64,000 bases of DNA. It comes from Cytophagaceae bacterium. GTDB taxonomy: Bacteria; Bacteroidota; Bacteroidia; Cytophagales; Cytophagaceae. Below are positions 1-9,711 of the stretch, in pieces. The translations under genes were made by a program, and so were the position numbers. The stretch lies in assembly GCA_025454925.1 (NCBI GenBank), contig JALONM010000003.1, forward strand, positions 148,238-212,237, given 5' to 3'. Position 1 is the stretch's first letter, and the number at the start of each line of letters is the position of its first letter. The notes under the pieces are model-generated. The model was not told the DNA's origin and ran no database searches. It saw only the letters and a program-made list of their open reading frames with translations.

Positions 1-4
1 CTTT

Positions 5-89
5 ATCAGAGCGTGTTTCCTCGAATTTTCTCATAGAAATTCTGGTTTGTATTCCTTACTCTTAAATTCTTGCGGGAACTCGCTCTGAT
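5..89. repeat. Inverted repeat, 9-bp perfect arms
   Basis: ATCAGAGCG at 5-13 is the exact reverse complement of CGCTCTGAT at 81-89. The 67 bases between the arms carry no gene. It belongs to the block of degenerate hairpin-rich repeats filling the left end of the window. Function unknown; it could be part of a repeat unit that continues to the left of the window. Confidence 0.5.
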
Positions 90-102
90 GGTGAGCTTTC
101 GG

Positions 103-138
103 CTCTCGTTACAATCCCTACTTTCTAATTGCGGTTTA
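103..138 (-). repeat. 36-bp dispersed element, partner of 53891-53926
   Basis: These 36 bases match the reverse complement of 53891-53926 at about 32 positions by eye (ends CTCTCGTTACAAT and TAATTGCGGTTTA are shared exactly). At both sites the element lies next to a GAAT-loop hairpin, so it looks like one module of a composite intergenic repeat family. Confidence 0.6.
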
Positions 139-186
139 ACCACTGATTTCTCAATAGAAGAATTTCTATTGAGAAATCAGTGGTTA
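137..186. repeat. Perfect 23-bp hairpin with GAAT loop
   Basis: Arms 137-159 and 164-186 are perfectly complementary (23 bp) around the tetraloop GAAT at 160-163. The inner part, CAATAGAA-GAAT-TTCTATTG, is the same hairpin seen at 826-855 of the 14-kb block (14826-14855) and, decayed, at about 53860 and 61340. No T-tract follows, so a simple terminator is unlikely. It reads the same on both strands apart from the loop. Confidence 0.8.
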
Positions 187-409
187 TTATATTAGTAGAA
201 TGAATTTAATGACCTGATCTAGCCAGGAATTGAACCAAAGAAAAATTTACTTATAGAATTTGAATTCAGTATAGCGGTTATACCCTTAATTCCGCATGCA
301 TCTTTTCTAAGATGCTTAGATGTTGAAATGAATTTAATAAACTGAAAATAATATCACAATAATTCTACTGCTTTTTATGAAGCAATCGAAACCATTTTCG
401 AATAGCATC
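187..409. other. Intergenic, no gene seen
   Basis: AT-rich sequence with no convincing frame. It holds a small imperfect hairpin around 297-320 (AGCATC-like arms) and degenerate repeat-like words only. I see no promoter or RNA gene that I can support. Confidence 0.5.
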
Positions 410-441
410 AAAAAAATATCCCGCAAAAGCGAGATATTTTT
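410..441 (-). terminator. Intrinsic terminator for the beta-helix cargo gene
   Basis: On the minus strand a 13-bp stem (arms 429-441 and 412-424, one G-U wobble) with a UUUU loop (425-428) is followed by a run of about seven U (410-416). It lies about 120 bases past the stop codon of the minus-strand gene ending at 559, so that transcript would read through the repeat copy at 462-558 before stopping. Confidence 0.75.
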
Positions 442-461
442 AAATTATTAAAGTTCTAATT

Positions 462-558
462 AAAAACGACCACTAAAATCATTGGCTTCAGAAGGAATCA
501 AAAACAAGTTTTTTTTCGAAGTCCATGATTTTTCTATGTCTGGATAACGGCGATGGAT
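462..558 (-). repeat. Degenerate copy of the composite repeat core
   Basis: Read on the minus strand it carries, in the same order as the block at 14721-14830, the words GATTCCTTCTGAAGCC, TGATTTTAGTGGTCGTTTTT and ACATAGAAAAATCATGG, with mismatches. The copy begins right at the stop codon of the gene at 559, so the repeat occupies the 3' untranslated region of that gene. Confidence 0.65.
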
Positions 559-3500
559 TTAGCGCAATACTTGCACCCATCCTTTATAATCTCTATTTCC
601 GCAACCCGTTTTCAAGTAATAAAAATATACGCCATCGTTCGCATCGTCCGCCTTCCAGGTATTGGCATAGCTCTTATCCTTATATACAAATTGTCCCCAA
701 CGATTCGTCACTTCCAGGTAGGACCCAGGCAAGATGGATTGATCAGTACGGTCTTTCAATTCAAAATAGTCATTCTTACCATCGCCATTCGGAGTAATTA
801 AATTAGGTATTACCAATTCCTGATCGCCAACCGTGAAGAGGCTTGCAGTATCTTTAAACATGCAGCCAAGGTTTTGGTTATCGATGACCGTCAGATAAAT
901 TTCTACCTGTCCGGCGCCCGGAGTAAATTGTTGATCGGTGGAAGTGGTGGTCAGGTTAATAGAATTGTCTGAACTTGCCCAAACATACGTATAATTCCCT
1001 GATCCGGCAGAAGTAATTTGTGCTCTCATTTCTCTTGGCGCTCCAACACATTGCGTATCGGAAGGTGCCGCGATGCTGGCTTCCAGCGAAGAAGGTCCTA
1101 CAGTAATAACCAGGGTATCGTGGGCTTCGTAACCGCAAGAACCCTCCGTAGACCATACCAATTTATTGATGCCCGCAATCAAGCCGCTAACGGTAGGATT
1201 CGGAATGCTAGTGGATGGAGAAAATACGACTCCACTCAAACCTGGTGCTGACCAAGTTCCACTCACTGAATTCGCACCCAACGTTAGTTCTGTAACACAG
1301 GATGGAAAATCGTTGCCGGCGATGGCTGGTGGTCCATTGGGAACTTGCATGGTAATGGCTTTGGTAACCTCAGTGCTGCAATTCGTGGTCGTGTTGGTTT
1401 CAATCAAGGTGAGGATTCCAGAGGCTGTAATGGCAGCAGTAATACTGTTTCCACTGCCCTGAATGGTTGCTGATGATGCTGGTGCAAACGACCAGGCAAA
1501 TGAATTACCGCTGGCGGCTGTGCTGTATGTACTGTCGGCACTTTGACATATCGTAGCCCCTCCCACAATCGATGGTGTAGGATTTTCATTCAACGTAAAA
1601 TCCACGGAAGCACATAGGGAGTTGGGACAATAGGCACTTTCTGCAAACACATAATAAGTACTGGAAACTGCAGGCATGCTCAACGACAAGCTGGTTCCTT
1701 CCCCCAGAATGCTTCCATTGCATGCACCCAGGGCCCAGCGCAAACGCTCTCCACCATTATTAGTAGCAGAAAGTTGTAAGGTGCCGGAAGCGCCTCGGCA
1801 AGCAGAGGGCGTATTGATGCTTATTGAGGAAGGGAGCACGGGCAAGGTGTGAATAAATAAAGTATCCATTACACATTGCGTTGGCCCGCATTGAGCAGAA
1901 GTACTGCGAACGAATATAAGCAGCGTATCGTTGGTGAACTGAGCTGAAGTAAGCACTGCCGGATTCGCATTACCCAATGAAGTTCCGGTTCCACAATTTC
2001 CAAGAAACCATTCCATGTTGTCGCTGGAAGCAAGTCCGCCAGCAGTTAAGGTGATGTTTCCTGGAAAATCCGAACAAATGTGACGATCGGTACTCAGGTT
2101 GATTCCAGTAAGCGGTGTAGCTTGCGGATGAATGGTATAGGTAGTGGAAGCGCAGTTGGTATTACCACAGTACAGGCTTTCGTAGCGAACAAAATATGCA
2201 GTGGTATTGGCAGGAATCGCCTGACTTAATCCATTTCCATTTCCAAGCAACGTGCCTGTGCCACCGCAGGCTCCGGAATACCAGCGCAATACGGCGCCAT
2301 TCGCTACTCCGCCATTGGCCTGTAGCGTAAAGTTTCCAGTAGTACCTTCACAAGATGGACCAACACCATTGATCGAAGTTGGCTCTGAAGGTGCCTGATG
2401 AATAACGATCGAGTCTCGAATGCAATCGGAAGGAGGACACGCTCCGTTGGCTCCGGAGCGAACGTAATATACGGTGGTGGAAGATGGCGCACTAGACAAG
2501 GTTAACGTTGCTCCTGTACCAATAATGGTTCCTGTCAAACAGCCCCCAACCAGCCATTCATAATTCTGTCCTCCGCTGGCTACCATCGAAATACTGCCGG
2601 TAAATGTTTCGCAAACATTGCGCTCGCCACCATTCACAACTATACTGGTTGGTATAGGATGTGAAAGACATGCTACATAACAAGTACTGAATTCGGATGT
2701 ATTGTGAGGTGTTGAACTGTTGCCTGAAGATGCCGTTGCCGTATATATGGTTCCAGCCGTCGGTGTAAAGGTAGAACCGCTGGCTAAAGTAGTCACATAC
2801 GTTTTACCTTGTAATTTATCGCTGGTCGGATTCGATCCGCAATCGTTGCAACCATCCAAGGTGAACACTTCAATAAATGTTCCGGCAGCGGCAGATACTT
2901 GAATATCGCCGGATGGCAGAATGGTTAGAGTAGGCCTTGCGATTCCATTATTTGATCCATTGCTTAGCACAATGCCTCGCAGCGCGTTACAGAAAATTTC
3001 ATTCTGACGGATCGCATTCTGCAACGAAGTGGCTCCATCTATCACCACCCCGTTGGCCCCATTATGGCCAATGAAATTTTTTTCGGCGGCACTTAATCCT
3101 CCTATAAAATTATCAACGCTACCACCATTTACATTGGAGGTAATGTAAATTCCGGAAGTAGTGTTGCCAATGGGAAGATTACCACTCACCCCTCCTACTC
3201 CAATGTAATTGCCTTGAATAAGAGTGTTGTCGCAATTCGCCATATAAATACCCGGATCGCCATTTCCTGAGAATACATTTCGTTGCGTAGCAACAGAACC
3301 TCCTATGATCGTATTGTTGGAATTGGTAGAAGAATATCCGGCCTGGCGGTTGGGAATCGCGGCGGTAGCAGTACTATTCACTCCCACCAGATTGCTTCGC
3401 ACTGTAAGGTTGTTGGAATTGGTTACGGAAATTCCATTGCCAAACGTATTTCCATTGCCAGAAACCAGGTTACCAATAATTTGTACAAAATGAGAATTAT

Positions 3501-5856
3501 TCCAAGCCTCGATGCCGTGCGTACCATTCGCTACAGCAGCGGTACCTGCCAGGTTAGTTCCTACCAGATTTCCTGTGATGACAGTATATGGACTTGCTTC
3601 ACTCTGGATTCCGAGAGTATTGTTTCCCGAAACAAGATTGCGTTCTCCTGCAGCAAGTCCTCCTATTATATTAGCCTCTAGAGCCGAAGAGGCATTTACG
3701 TTCATGATTGATACCCCAATATTATTAGGCAAAGAAGCTGTTCCAGCCAGGTTCGTTCCAATCAGATTTCCTCGTACAATATTGGAAAAAGAACCAGCGC
3801 CGACTATACGAATTCCATAATTCGTATTACGCGAGATGACATTTCCTCCATTGGCTTCTCCAAGGGTATTTCCGGATGAACCATTCTCCAATACTATTCC
3901 CGAGTTTAAATTGGGTCTGGAATTACCCAGTACATCCAAGCCTACATAATTATTGATCACAAAATTATTGTCACCATTATTCATGTATACGCCGTTTTGT
4001 AAGTTGCCAGAAATGATATTGCGTTGATTAGCTCCGCTTCCTCCGATGCGGTTTCCGGAACATCCATCCTGAATTAATACACCATACGAATTGGTAGATA
4101 GCAATGGAGTTGTGCCATCGGGTTGCAATCCAATGATATTGTTGTATACAAAATTATTATTCCCAAAACCACCGTTTCCTTCTCGGAATATAATTCCAGG
4201 AGCTCCCGCGTTACCCGATATCGTGTTTCCTTCGCCGGTATTATCTCTCCCGATATAATTGCCCGTGGAATTCCATTGCACACAAACTCCTCCTTGGGTG
4301 TTGGGAGCAATGGCGGTGCCTGCTGCGTTGGTTCCAATATAATTTCCTCGAATAAAATTAGACTGACAATTGTTCTGAATAAAAATTCCAAAACGATTAT
4401 TGCTAATGATGTTGCGCAAACCGTTGCCGCCGACAAAGATATTTCGAACGAATCCGAATAGGCTGATTCCATCCTGGTAATTTCCGATACCAGCGGTTCC
4501 ATTAGCGCCTATTCCAATGTAATTATTCTGAACAAAATTATTTTCATTGTTACCCAGCACGTTGGTTTGAAATTGCACACCATGCCCGGGATAGTTAGCG
4601 TCCGCGGCAAATCCGCGCTGACCATTTCCACCAATTACATTTCTATGATTTGCGGTAGCACCACCAATGGTGTTATTTTCACAGGCATTGGTATTCCAGG
4701 CTACCAGCTTAATGCCTGTATAAAAATTACCAAGGGCCGCAGAAGTTGCATTTCCTGAATTATCGGTACCAACGTAATTACCGGCAATCGACATATTGGA
4801 ACAATCTTCAGCGTAAATACCACACATGTTATACCAATCGTACTGCGTTGGTAAACTTGTACCATTGGGTACTGCAGGATTTCCATTGGCGGAAATGATG
4901 TTTCGTTCCGCTGCAGTAGTTCCTCCAATAGTAAGTCCATTCGATGTTCTGGCTCTAATTCCTACACAAAAATTTCCAAGAGGAACATTTCCATTTGCGT
5001 CGGTTCCAATTTTATTGTTTCGAATAATAGCATTATGGGAGTTTTGACGGATCTCTATACCCGCTCCATAGTTATAAGAAACGACAGAATTGAGGATTTG
5101 AACATTTTGAGTCTGTTGTACATCGATGCCGTGATGGTTTTGAGCCTCGTTCAATCCATTGCCTAAACCTGCATTTCCAGCTGCATTGGTTCCTACATAA
5201 GCATTGGAAATCACAATTCCATTGCCGGCCTGAAAAACGTAAATGCCAGTCCGGTTGCATCCTGACACAACCACGCGAGTAGTTTGATCCAAAGTGGTTG
5301 TACTTCCAATACGAAAATTCGTAACTCCGTTTCTTAGAAAGATACCGTACTCTGTAATAGTATTTCCGGTTTTGGTATTTCCATCGGCACTTATGCCAAA
5401 CCAACAATTTTCAATGACATTACCAGCTAAATTGTTGTTAACGACAATTCCGTTTTGATAATTCTGAAAAATTAAGCCTCGAAGTGTAACACGGGCTCCG
5501 TTTAGCTCCACCGCATTGCCTGTTCCGTTTCCTCTCAGCACTACAATGGGATTTCCTGCCCAGCCAGCTTGAGTACTGGCATCTATCGTTAGGTCTCCCC
5601 CATATAGATTAAACATTCCATTGGTAATGTTTATCGTGTGGGGCGCAGCTCCACCTAAATTAAATTGTATAGTATTGGCTCCGCCCAAGTTCATGGCAAG
5701 GCGAACACACTTGCGTAATGTATTGCTTCCATCCGCCAACGTATAAACCGCCATGTTATCCGCATCACCGATATTATCTACCACAAAAGTCGCAGCCCAT
5801 GAGCTGTGAAAAACAATTACCATTGCCAGCGATACCCATTGAAATGCTTTTTTCAT
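559..5856 (-). CDS. Giant secreted beta-helix/Ig protein with type B T9SS C-terminal domain
   Basis: About 1765 residues. The start at 5856 (MKKAFQWVSL...) is chosen because it gives a standard signal peptide ending near residue 21; an upstream in-frame ATG at 5892 would add 12 residues ahead of it. Residues ~30-1010 are a long array of right-handed parallel beta-helix (PbH1/NosD-like) repeats with recurring NYIG.N..G...GN and IGG....RNIISGN words. Residues ~1050-1670 hold several Cys-containing Ig-like modules (C.G, YYVRS patterns). The last ~85 residues (LITPNGDGKNDYF ... FNRWG-type NRWGQFVY ... YKGWVQVLR) are the gliding-motility-associated C-terminal domain that directs secretion by T9SS and cell-surface or medium delivery. 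Beta-helix repeats suggest carbohydrate or surface binding; no catalytic residues are evident. No PorP/SprF partner lies beside it. Confidence 0.9.
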   Translation of the reverse strand: MKKAFQWVSLAMVIVFHSSWAATFVVDNIGDADNMAVYTLADGSNTLRKCVRLAMNLGGANTIQFNLGGAAPHTINITNGMFNLYGGDLTIDASTQAGWAGNPIVVLRGNGTGNAVELNGARVTLRGLIFQNYQNGIVVNNNLAGNVIENCWFGISADGNTKTGNTITEYGIFLRNGVTNFRIGSTTTLDQTTRVVVSGCNRTGIYVFQAGNGIVISNAYVGTNAAGNAGLGNGLNEAQNHHGIDVQQTQNVQILNSVVSYNYGAGIEIRQNSHNAIIRNNKIGTDANGNVPLGNFCVGIRARTSNGLTIGGTTAAERNIISANGNPAVPNGTSLPTQYDWYNMCGIYAEDCSNMSIAGNYVGTDNSGNATSAALGNFYTGIKLVAWNTNACENNTIGGATANHRNVIGGNGQRGFAADANYPGHGVQFQTNVLGNNENNFVQNNYIGIGANGTAGIGNYQDGISLFGFVRNIFVGGNGLRNIISNNRFGIFIQNNCQSNFIRGNYIGTNAAGTAIAPNTQGGVCVQWNSTGNYIGRDNTGEGNTISGNAGAPGIIFREGNGGFGNNNFVYNNIIGLQPDGTTPLLSTNSYGVLIQDGCSGNRIGGSGANQRNIISGNLQNGVYMNNGDNNFVINNYVGLDVLGNSRPNLNSGIVLENGSSGNTLGEANGGNVISRNTNYGIRIVGAGSFSNIVRGNLIGTNLAGTASLPNNIGVSIMNVNASSALEANIIGGLAAGERNLVSGNNTLGIQSEASPYTVITGNLVGTNLAGTAAVANGTHGIEAWNNSHFVQIIGNLVSGNGNTFGNGISVTNSNNLTVRSNLVGVNSTATAAIPNRQAGYSSTNSNNTIIGGSVATQRNVFSGNGDPGIYMANCDNTLIQGNYIGVGGVSGNLPIGNTTSGIYITSNVNGGSVDNFIGGLSAAEKNFIGHNGANGVVIDGATSLQNAIRQNEIFCNALRGIVLSNGSNNGIARPTLTILPSGDIQVSAAAGTFIEVFTLDGCNDCGSNPTSDKLQGKTYVTTLASGSTFTPTAGTIYTATASSGNSSTPHNTSEFSTCYVACLSHPIPTSIVVNGGERNVCETFTGSISMVASGGQNYEWLVGGCLTGTIIGTGATLTLSSAPSSTTVYYVRSGANGACPPSDCIRDSIVIHQAPSEPTSINGVGPSCEGTTGNFTLQANGGVANGAVLRWYSGACGGTGTLLGNGNGLSQAIPANTTAYFVRYESLYCGNTNCASTTYTIHPQATPLTGINLSTDRHICSDFPGNITLTAGGLASSDNMEWFLGNCGTGTSLGNANPAVLTSAQFTNDTLLIFVRSTSAQCGPTQCVMDTLFIHTLPVLPSSISINTPSACRGASGTLQLSATNNGGERLRWALGACNGSILGEGTSLSLSMPAVSSTYYVFAESAYCPNSLCASVDFTLNENPTPSIVGGATICQSADSTYSTAASGNSFAWSFAPASSATIQGSGNSITAAITASGILTLIETNTTTNCSTEVTKAITMQVPNGPPAIAGNDFPSCVTELTLGANSVSGTWSAPGLSGVVFSPSTSIPNPTVSGLIAGINKLVWSTEGSCGYEAHDTLVITVGPSSLEASIAAPSDTQCVGAPREMRAQITSAGSGNYTYVWASSDNSINLTTTSTDQQFTPGAGQVEIYLTVIDNQNLGCMFKDTASLFTVGDQELVIPNLITPNGDGKNDYFELKDRTDQSILPGSYLEVTNRWGQFVYKDKSYANTWKADDANDGVYFYYLKTGCGNRDYKGWVQVLR

Positions 5857-5881
5857 AGTGCTTTGGTTTAATGTCTTAACA

Positions 5882-5889
5882 CAAAAATA
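5882..5889 (-). promoter_or_regulatory. Candidate -7 box (TATTTTTG)
   Basis: The minus strand reads TATTTTTG, matching the Bacteroidota -7 consensus TAnnTTTG, 25 bases before the chosen start codon at 5856. Transcription would begin near 5876, giving a 5' leader of about 20 bases. It also argues against the ATG at 5892, which would lie upstream of the transcription start. No clear -33 TTG is visible. Confidence 0.4.
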
Positions 5890-6112
5890 CAATATTTTAA
5901 GAGTAAAACATTATTTACATGTCGAAAATAGCCTAAAACTAATATAAAATAAAATTAAATCGCTTTTATTAGTAATCTTAACAAATATAATCCTACCGGA
6001 AATTACCAATAACAAGAATCGGAAATGGTACTAAAGAGATAAAAAAACTGGTAACGAAAGTAAGCTACCGAAACGAAAAAGTATTGATATTAAGGAACTT
6101 ATATAGATGACA
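5890..6112. other. AT-rich intergenic spacer
   Basis: Spacer between the terminator of the OmpA operon and the promoter of the beta-helix gene. It is strongly AT-rich and I see no frame, RNA or repeat in it. Confidence 0.5.
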
Positions 6113-6147
6113 ATAAAAAAGGCACGTCTAAATTAGACGTGCCTTTT
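6113..6147 (-). terminator. Intrinsic terminator of the envelope operon
   Basis: Perfect 14-bp stem (6117-6130 with 6134-6147; AAAAGGCACGTCTA arm) and a three-base loop, flanked by A on one side and T on the other, so it can stop transcripts in the minus direction 24 bases past the OmpA stop codon and could work in both directions. Confidence 0.85.
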
Positions 6148-6170
6148 AATAACTGTATTCATCAATTTTA

Positions 6171-8273
6171 TTAAATATCCAAAATTGTAAATTCTACCCT
6201 TCGGTTTTTAGCTTTGTTTTGAGGGGTAGTATTCGGAACCACAGGTTTATTTTGGCCATATCCTTTTGCTGAAATCCTATCGTCGGAAATGCCCTGACGT
6301 TTTATATAATCCGCCACGGCATTGGCCCTATTTTGTGATAAGATCTGGTTTTTATCAGGCTTACCAACATTATCCGTATGCCCACCAATTTCAATTTTTA
6401 CTTCAGGGTATTCATTCAAGAAGGAAACCACTTTATCCAACTCAATGAAAGACTCTGGTTTCAGAATAGCCTTTCCGGTTTCAAAAAACACATTGTTCAA
6501 TTTCACAGAAGAACCAACCTCCAAAGGAGCCAGGTAAAGATCTTTATAGATTTTAACAGGTGTTGTTTCCATGCTAAGGTCTACATTTTCATACGAAGGA
6601 AAATATTTATTCGCCGAAGCATTGATTACATATTTCTGTCCGATAGGAATTTCGATGGAATATTCTGCGGTTTCCCGGTTAATTTTAGCATTGCCTTTCT
6701 CAACATCGTTCACCTTTACATCGTAATCCACTTTGGAAGACATGGGTTTGTTGGTTTTCTTATTGATGATTTTACCTGTCACCACAGCCAACATACGAAT
6801 TTCTTCCGCCATGAGGTCTTTCTTATATTCCTGGTAATCGTCTACATTTTTCAGATCCAGGTACTGCACGATTGGATTATATTTATCAGCAAGTACTTGC
6901 AGAGAATACGATTTCCCATGAGGAATCTTTGCCGTATAAGTCATGTTGTTGTAATCCAGTTCAACCGAATCTACGATCACTCCATCAACAGCCAATTTAG
7001 GCCTGGAGCTGGCAGGTAATACACCATTGGTTTTCTTGTTCAAGAATCGACCTTGCACCAGCACGTAAGGCACAGGAGTTACGTTCAAATTCAAATTAGT
7101 TTTCATATACTCACGGCGGGTACTTACATCCACATATTCCGGAGTAGAAACAAATTTATCCGCAACCGCTGCAATGGAATAGCGGCGGCCCAGTGGCAAG
7201 CGAATGGCATAAGAAGCCGAATCCGGATTTATGACTGCGGTGTCTATAACCTTCCCGTCTGCCGAAATCACAAATTTGTATTTCGATTGAAGAGGTGCAT
7301 TTTTAGTTTTGTTGAAAACAATACCGGAGACATCAACAAATGGATTTTCTTCGAATACTTTTACACGGTAAATATCGGACTTGGTGCTGGTATTTCGATC
7401 AGAACAAAAGTAAGCCCAACTTCCTTTTTTATTCAGGTGATAATAGGAATCCCAGGCAGTAGAATTGAGCGAATCGCTCATCATGACAGGGTCAGTCCAC
7501 TTTACGATTTCTCTTTTGATATTTTTTTCAGGGGCCTCCCCTGCTACTTTGCGCACGCGCATTATGTCGTTAAATCCGTCACGGTTATTGTCGGCAGAAA
7601 AAAACATATATTGTTTATCTACCGTTAGAAAAGGTGCTTCTACCGATCCATAATCGTTGATATGAGGAATAGGTTTGGGTTTGGTATATTTTCCATTTTT
7701 CTTCCGTGCAGAAATATACATATCCAATATTTCACCTTCCCATTTTTTAGCAAAGCAGGTCACCAAATATTCTTCATCTTCACTGAGATATGCATTAGAA
7801 AACAACCCTCTGTTTTTTCTGGATAAAGCAGGTACTTTCAGTCGCTTGGGTTTAGACCAGGCGCTATCACCTTCCTTGGTCACCACAGACAGGCCTCTTT
7901 TAATCCAACGGGCTTTTTTCCCTTTAAATTCTCCATTTACTAAATAATGAGTTCCATTGGATGAAATAGAAAATAAGTTATTGTATCTGGCCGTATTAAA
8001 AGGTCGGGGCATACGCTTGGCAATGGACCAGGAAGAGTCAGGCTGCAAGGTACTGTACCAAATATCCGACGTATTATGATCCCCAAGAAAATTTTCAGGG
8101 TGGTTCAGACGTGAAAAATACAAGGTTTTCCCGTCGGGAGAAATGAGCGGGTTTAATTCGCTGTATTCTGTATTCACCGCCTGCTCCAAACGTTGCGGTG
8201 TAAAGTTATCCTGGGCCTTCAAGGATATGCTAACGAGCATGCACCAGGAAAAAAATAATATAATATGCTTCAT
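6171..8273 (-). CDS. OmpA-family protein with N-terminal PD40 propeller
   Basis: About 700 residues. Start 8273 is preferred because MKHIILFFSWCMLVSISLKAQ is a clean signal peptide; the longer frame from 8318 would put 15 polar residues before it and overlap the upstream gene. Residues ~30-330 contain WD40-like/PD40 strands (SPDGKTLYFSR, YMFFSADNNRDGFNDI, YFCSDRNTS), expected to form a TolB-like propeller. Three carboxypeptidase-regulatory-like beta segments follow (VSGIVFNKTKN, VQGRFLNKKTN, VTGKIINKKTN). Residues ~590-700 are an OmpA peptidoglycan-binding domain with GHTDN, LSQNRANAV and the NRRVEF end. Such proteins anchor outer-membrane assemblies to peptidoglycan; several T9SS-associated proteins share this build. 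Last gene of a three-gene operon, 37 bases after the DUF5723 gene. Confidence 0.9.
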   Translation of the reverse strand: MKHIILFFSWCMLVSISLKAQDNFTPQRLEQAVNTEYSELNPLISPDGKTLYFSRLNHPENFLGDHNTSDIWYSTLQPDSSWSIAKRMPRPFNTARYNNLFSISSNGTHYLVNGEFKGKKARWIKRGLSVVTKEGDSAWSKPKRLKVPALSRKNRGLFSNAYLSEDEEYLVTCFAKKWEGEILDMYISARKKNGKYTKPKPIPHINDYGSVEAPFLTVDKQYMFFSADNNRDGFNDIMRVRKVAGEAPEKNIKREIVKWTDPVMMSDSLNSTAWDSYYHLNKKGSWAYFCSDRNTSTKSDIYRVKVFEENPFVDVSGIVFNKTKNAPLQSKYKFVISADGKVIDTAVINPDSASYAIRLPLGRRYSIAAVADKFVSTPEYVDVSTRREYMKTNLNLNVTPVPYVLVQGRFLNKKTNGVLPASSRPKLAVDGVIVDSVELDYNNMTYTAKIPHGKSYSLQVLADKYNPIVQYLDLKNVDDYQEYKKDLMAEEIRMLAVVTGKIINKKTNKPMSSKVDYDVKVNDVEKGNAKINRETAEYSIEIPIGQKYVINASANKYFPSYENVDLSMETTPVKIYKDLYLAPLEVGSSVKLNNVFFETGKAILKPESFIELDKVVSFLNEYPEVKIEIGGHTDNVGKPDKNQILSQNRANAVADYIKRQGISDDRISAKGYGQNKPVVPNTTPQNKAKNRRVEFTILDI

Positions 8274-8310
8274 GACCGATGTAATTGTTTTTGGTCTAAC
8301 TATTGAATTC

Positions 8311-9696
8311 TTATTCATTATGAGATGGTGCTTCAGGATTTCTCACCTTCACAAATACCAGGTTCATCCCTGCGCGAAGATTAAAAAAGTTCGCGTTGAA
8401 TGGATTAGCCAAAGCCAATACATTGTCGCTTACCAGGTAGAACTGAAATGGACCTGGTTTAAATAGGAATCCAATACCCAGATTGTTGTAGCTTTTGCGT
8501 AAGGCTGAATAAGAAACCATCAAGTTAATGACTCTTCCCAGGCGCTGATGCAGCCCTGCAGAAATGGCAGGACGGATGCCTTGATTAAACTCAGAAAAGA
8601 AGGTTCCGGAAAGCTGCGTACTTCTGCCCAATTTATACTGTGCGCTTAGATACAACTGAGGATATAACCTGGTTCTATAAGAATTTTCCGATCGTACCGG
8701 TTCAAATCTTTTTTCCAGTGTATCTACAATTTTATCGAGTTCGATGGCACTATTGCCAAGATTTTGTACATCGATTCCATTAAAATTATAGGAACCATCA
8801 ATTTTATAATTGACCGCATGGCTTCTCCAGTTGATATACCCCAGGTTGTTTAAGGCCGCAGTGAAGGATGTTCTTTTATTTAGCAAGTAGGTTACACCCA
8901 AATCCATTGCCAATCCTGTGTTTTTGTTATTCCAGAAATATTTCTGGGCAGCATCCGTTTCGAACTTTTCTATCTTATCTGCCATAGTGGAATCGTAGTT
9001 ACGGGAATCCGTGTTGAAAAAACTATTGGTATTGATCACAAAATCGGCATCAATTTGTTGCTGATAATATTCCCCATTTACAGAATATCTTTTCTTCCCG
9101 TCTGGCATATAAATATTGTCCTGGCCCATTAGGAATTTACCACGAACTCCATATCGGAACTTGCTTCCATCTTTCGCTCTCATGATACCAATCGCGTACT
9201 CGGTATAATTCATGGCATTCAGCGAAACATTATCAAAGTTGGCCTCATTACCAATATAACTGGCATTCCCAGTGTGCAGGTTTAAAAAATCCTTGGTGTA
9301 GTTAAATCGTACGTCGAACTTTTGAGTAGCGTTCAACGTGATAAACCACCAGCGATGCCTGAAACGCAAACTGAATAAATCTACTTGCTGATGTGTGTAC
9401 AGATAATTTTTATTCTTATCCAATTTTGACATCAACTTATCGAAATTGTAGATAGTAGAATCTGATTTATTAAGATTGGCTTTTAAATCGTTCAATCGGA
9501 ATGACGAATTACCCAACGAGGTATACACGCTGGAAATAATTGGAAGGCCAATGCTGATTTTAAATTCCGGCATAGCCGTCGGATTGATATAGGATGCCTG
9601 CACCAGATTGTTCATGTGGAACAAGGTAAGTTCCTGCTGTGCATGGGCCATCCAGAAACATAGACTCAAAAGGGAGCCGAGTACAATTTTTTTCAT
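8311..9696 (-). CDS. DUF5723-type outer-membrane beta-barrel protein
   Basis: 461 residues with a signal peptide (MKKIVLGSLLSLCFWMAHAQ). The N-terminal QASYINPTAMPEFKISIGLP and the alternating amphipathic strands, aromatic-rich to the end (LYPQLYLSAQYKLG, FFSEFNQG), fit the DUF5723 family, Bacteroidota outer-membrane barrels distantly reminiscent of the PorP/SprF and PorV folds. Function is not established. It lies 15 bases after the lipoprotein gene and just before the OmpA/propeller gene, so the three likely act together at the outer membrane. Family assignment is by recall of the N-terminal pattern. Confidence 0.75.
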   Translation of the reverse strand: MKKIVLGSLLSLCFWMAHAQQELTLFHMNNLVQASYINPTAMPEFKISIGLPIISSVYTSLGNSSFRLNDLKANLNKSDSTIYNFDKLMSKLDKNKNYLYTHQQVDLFSLRFRHRWWFITLNATQKFDVRFNYTKDFLNLHTGNASYIGNEANFDNVSLNAMNYTEYAIGIMRAKDGSKFRYGVRGKFLMGQDNIYMPDGKKRYSVNGEYYQQQIDADFVINTNSFFNTDSRNYDSTMADKIEKFETDAAQKYFWNNKNTGLAMDLGVTYLLNKRTSFTAALNNLGYINWRSHAVNYKIDGSYNFNGIDVQNLGNSAIELDKIVDTLEKRFEPVRSENSYRTRLYPQLYLSAQYKLGRSTQLSGTFFSEFNQGIRPAISAGLHQRLGRVINLMVSYSALRKSYNNLGIGFLFKPGPFQFYLVSDNVLALANPFNANFFNLRAGMNLVFVKVRNPEAPSHNE

Positions 9697-9711
9697 TTCT
9701 GAATCAAAAAA

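Noticed and set aside
462..558. Insertion sequence remnant
   Set aside because: No transposase frame, terminal inverted repeats or target duplications seen.
525..801. Plus-strand frames at the 3' end of the beta-helix gene
   Set aside because: Antisense to the conserved C-terminal domain.
3283..3681. Long antisense frame in the beta-helix gene
   Set aside because: Periodic repeat coding produces long open antisense frames; sense frame has signal peptide and sorting domain.
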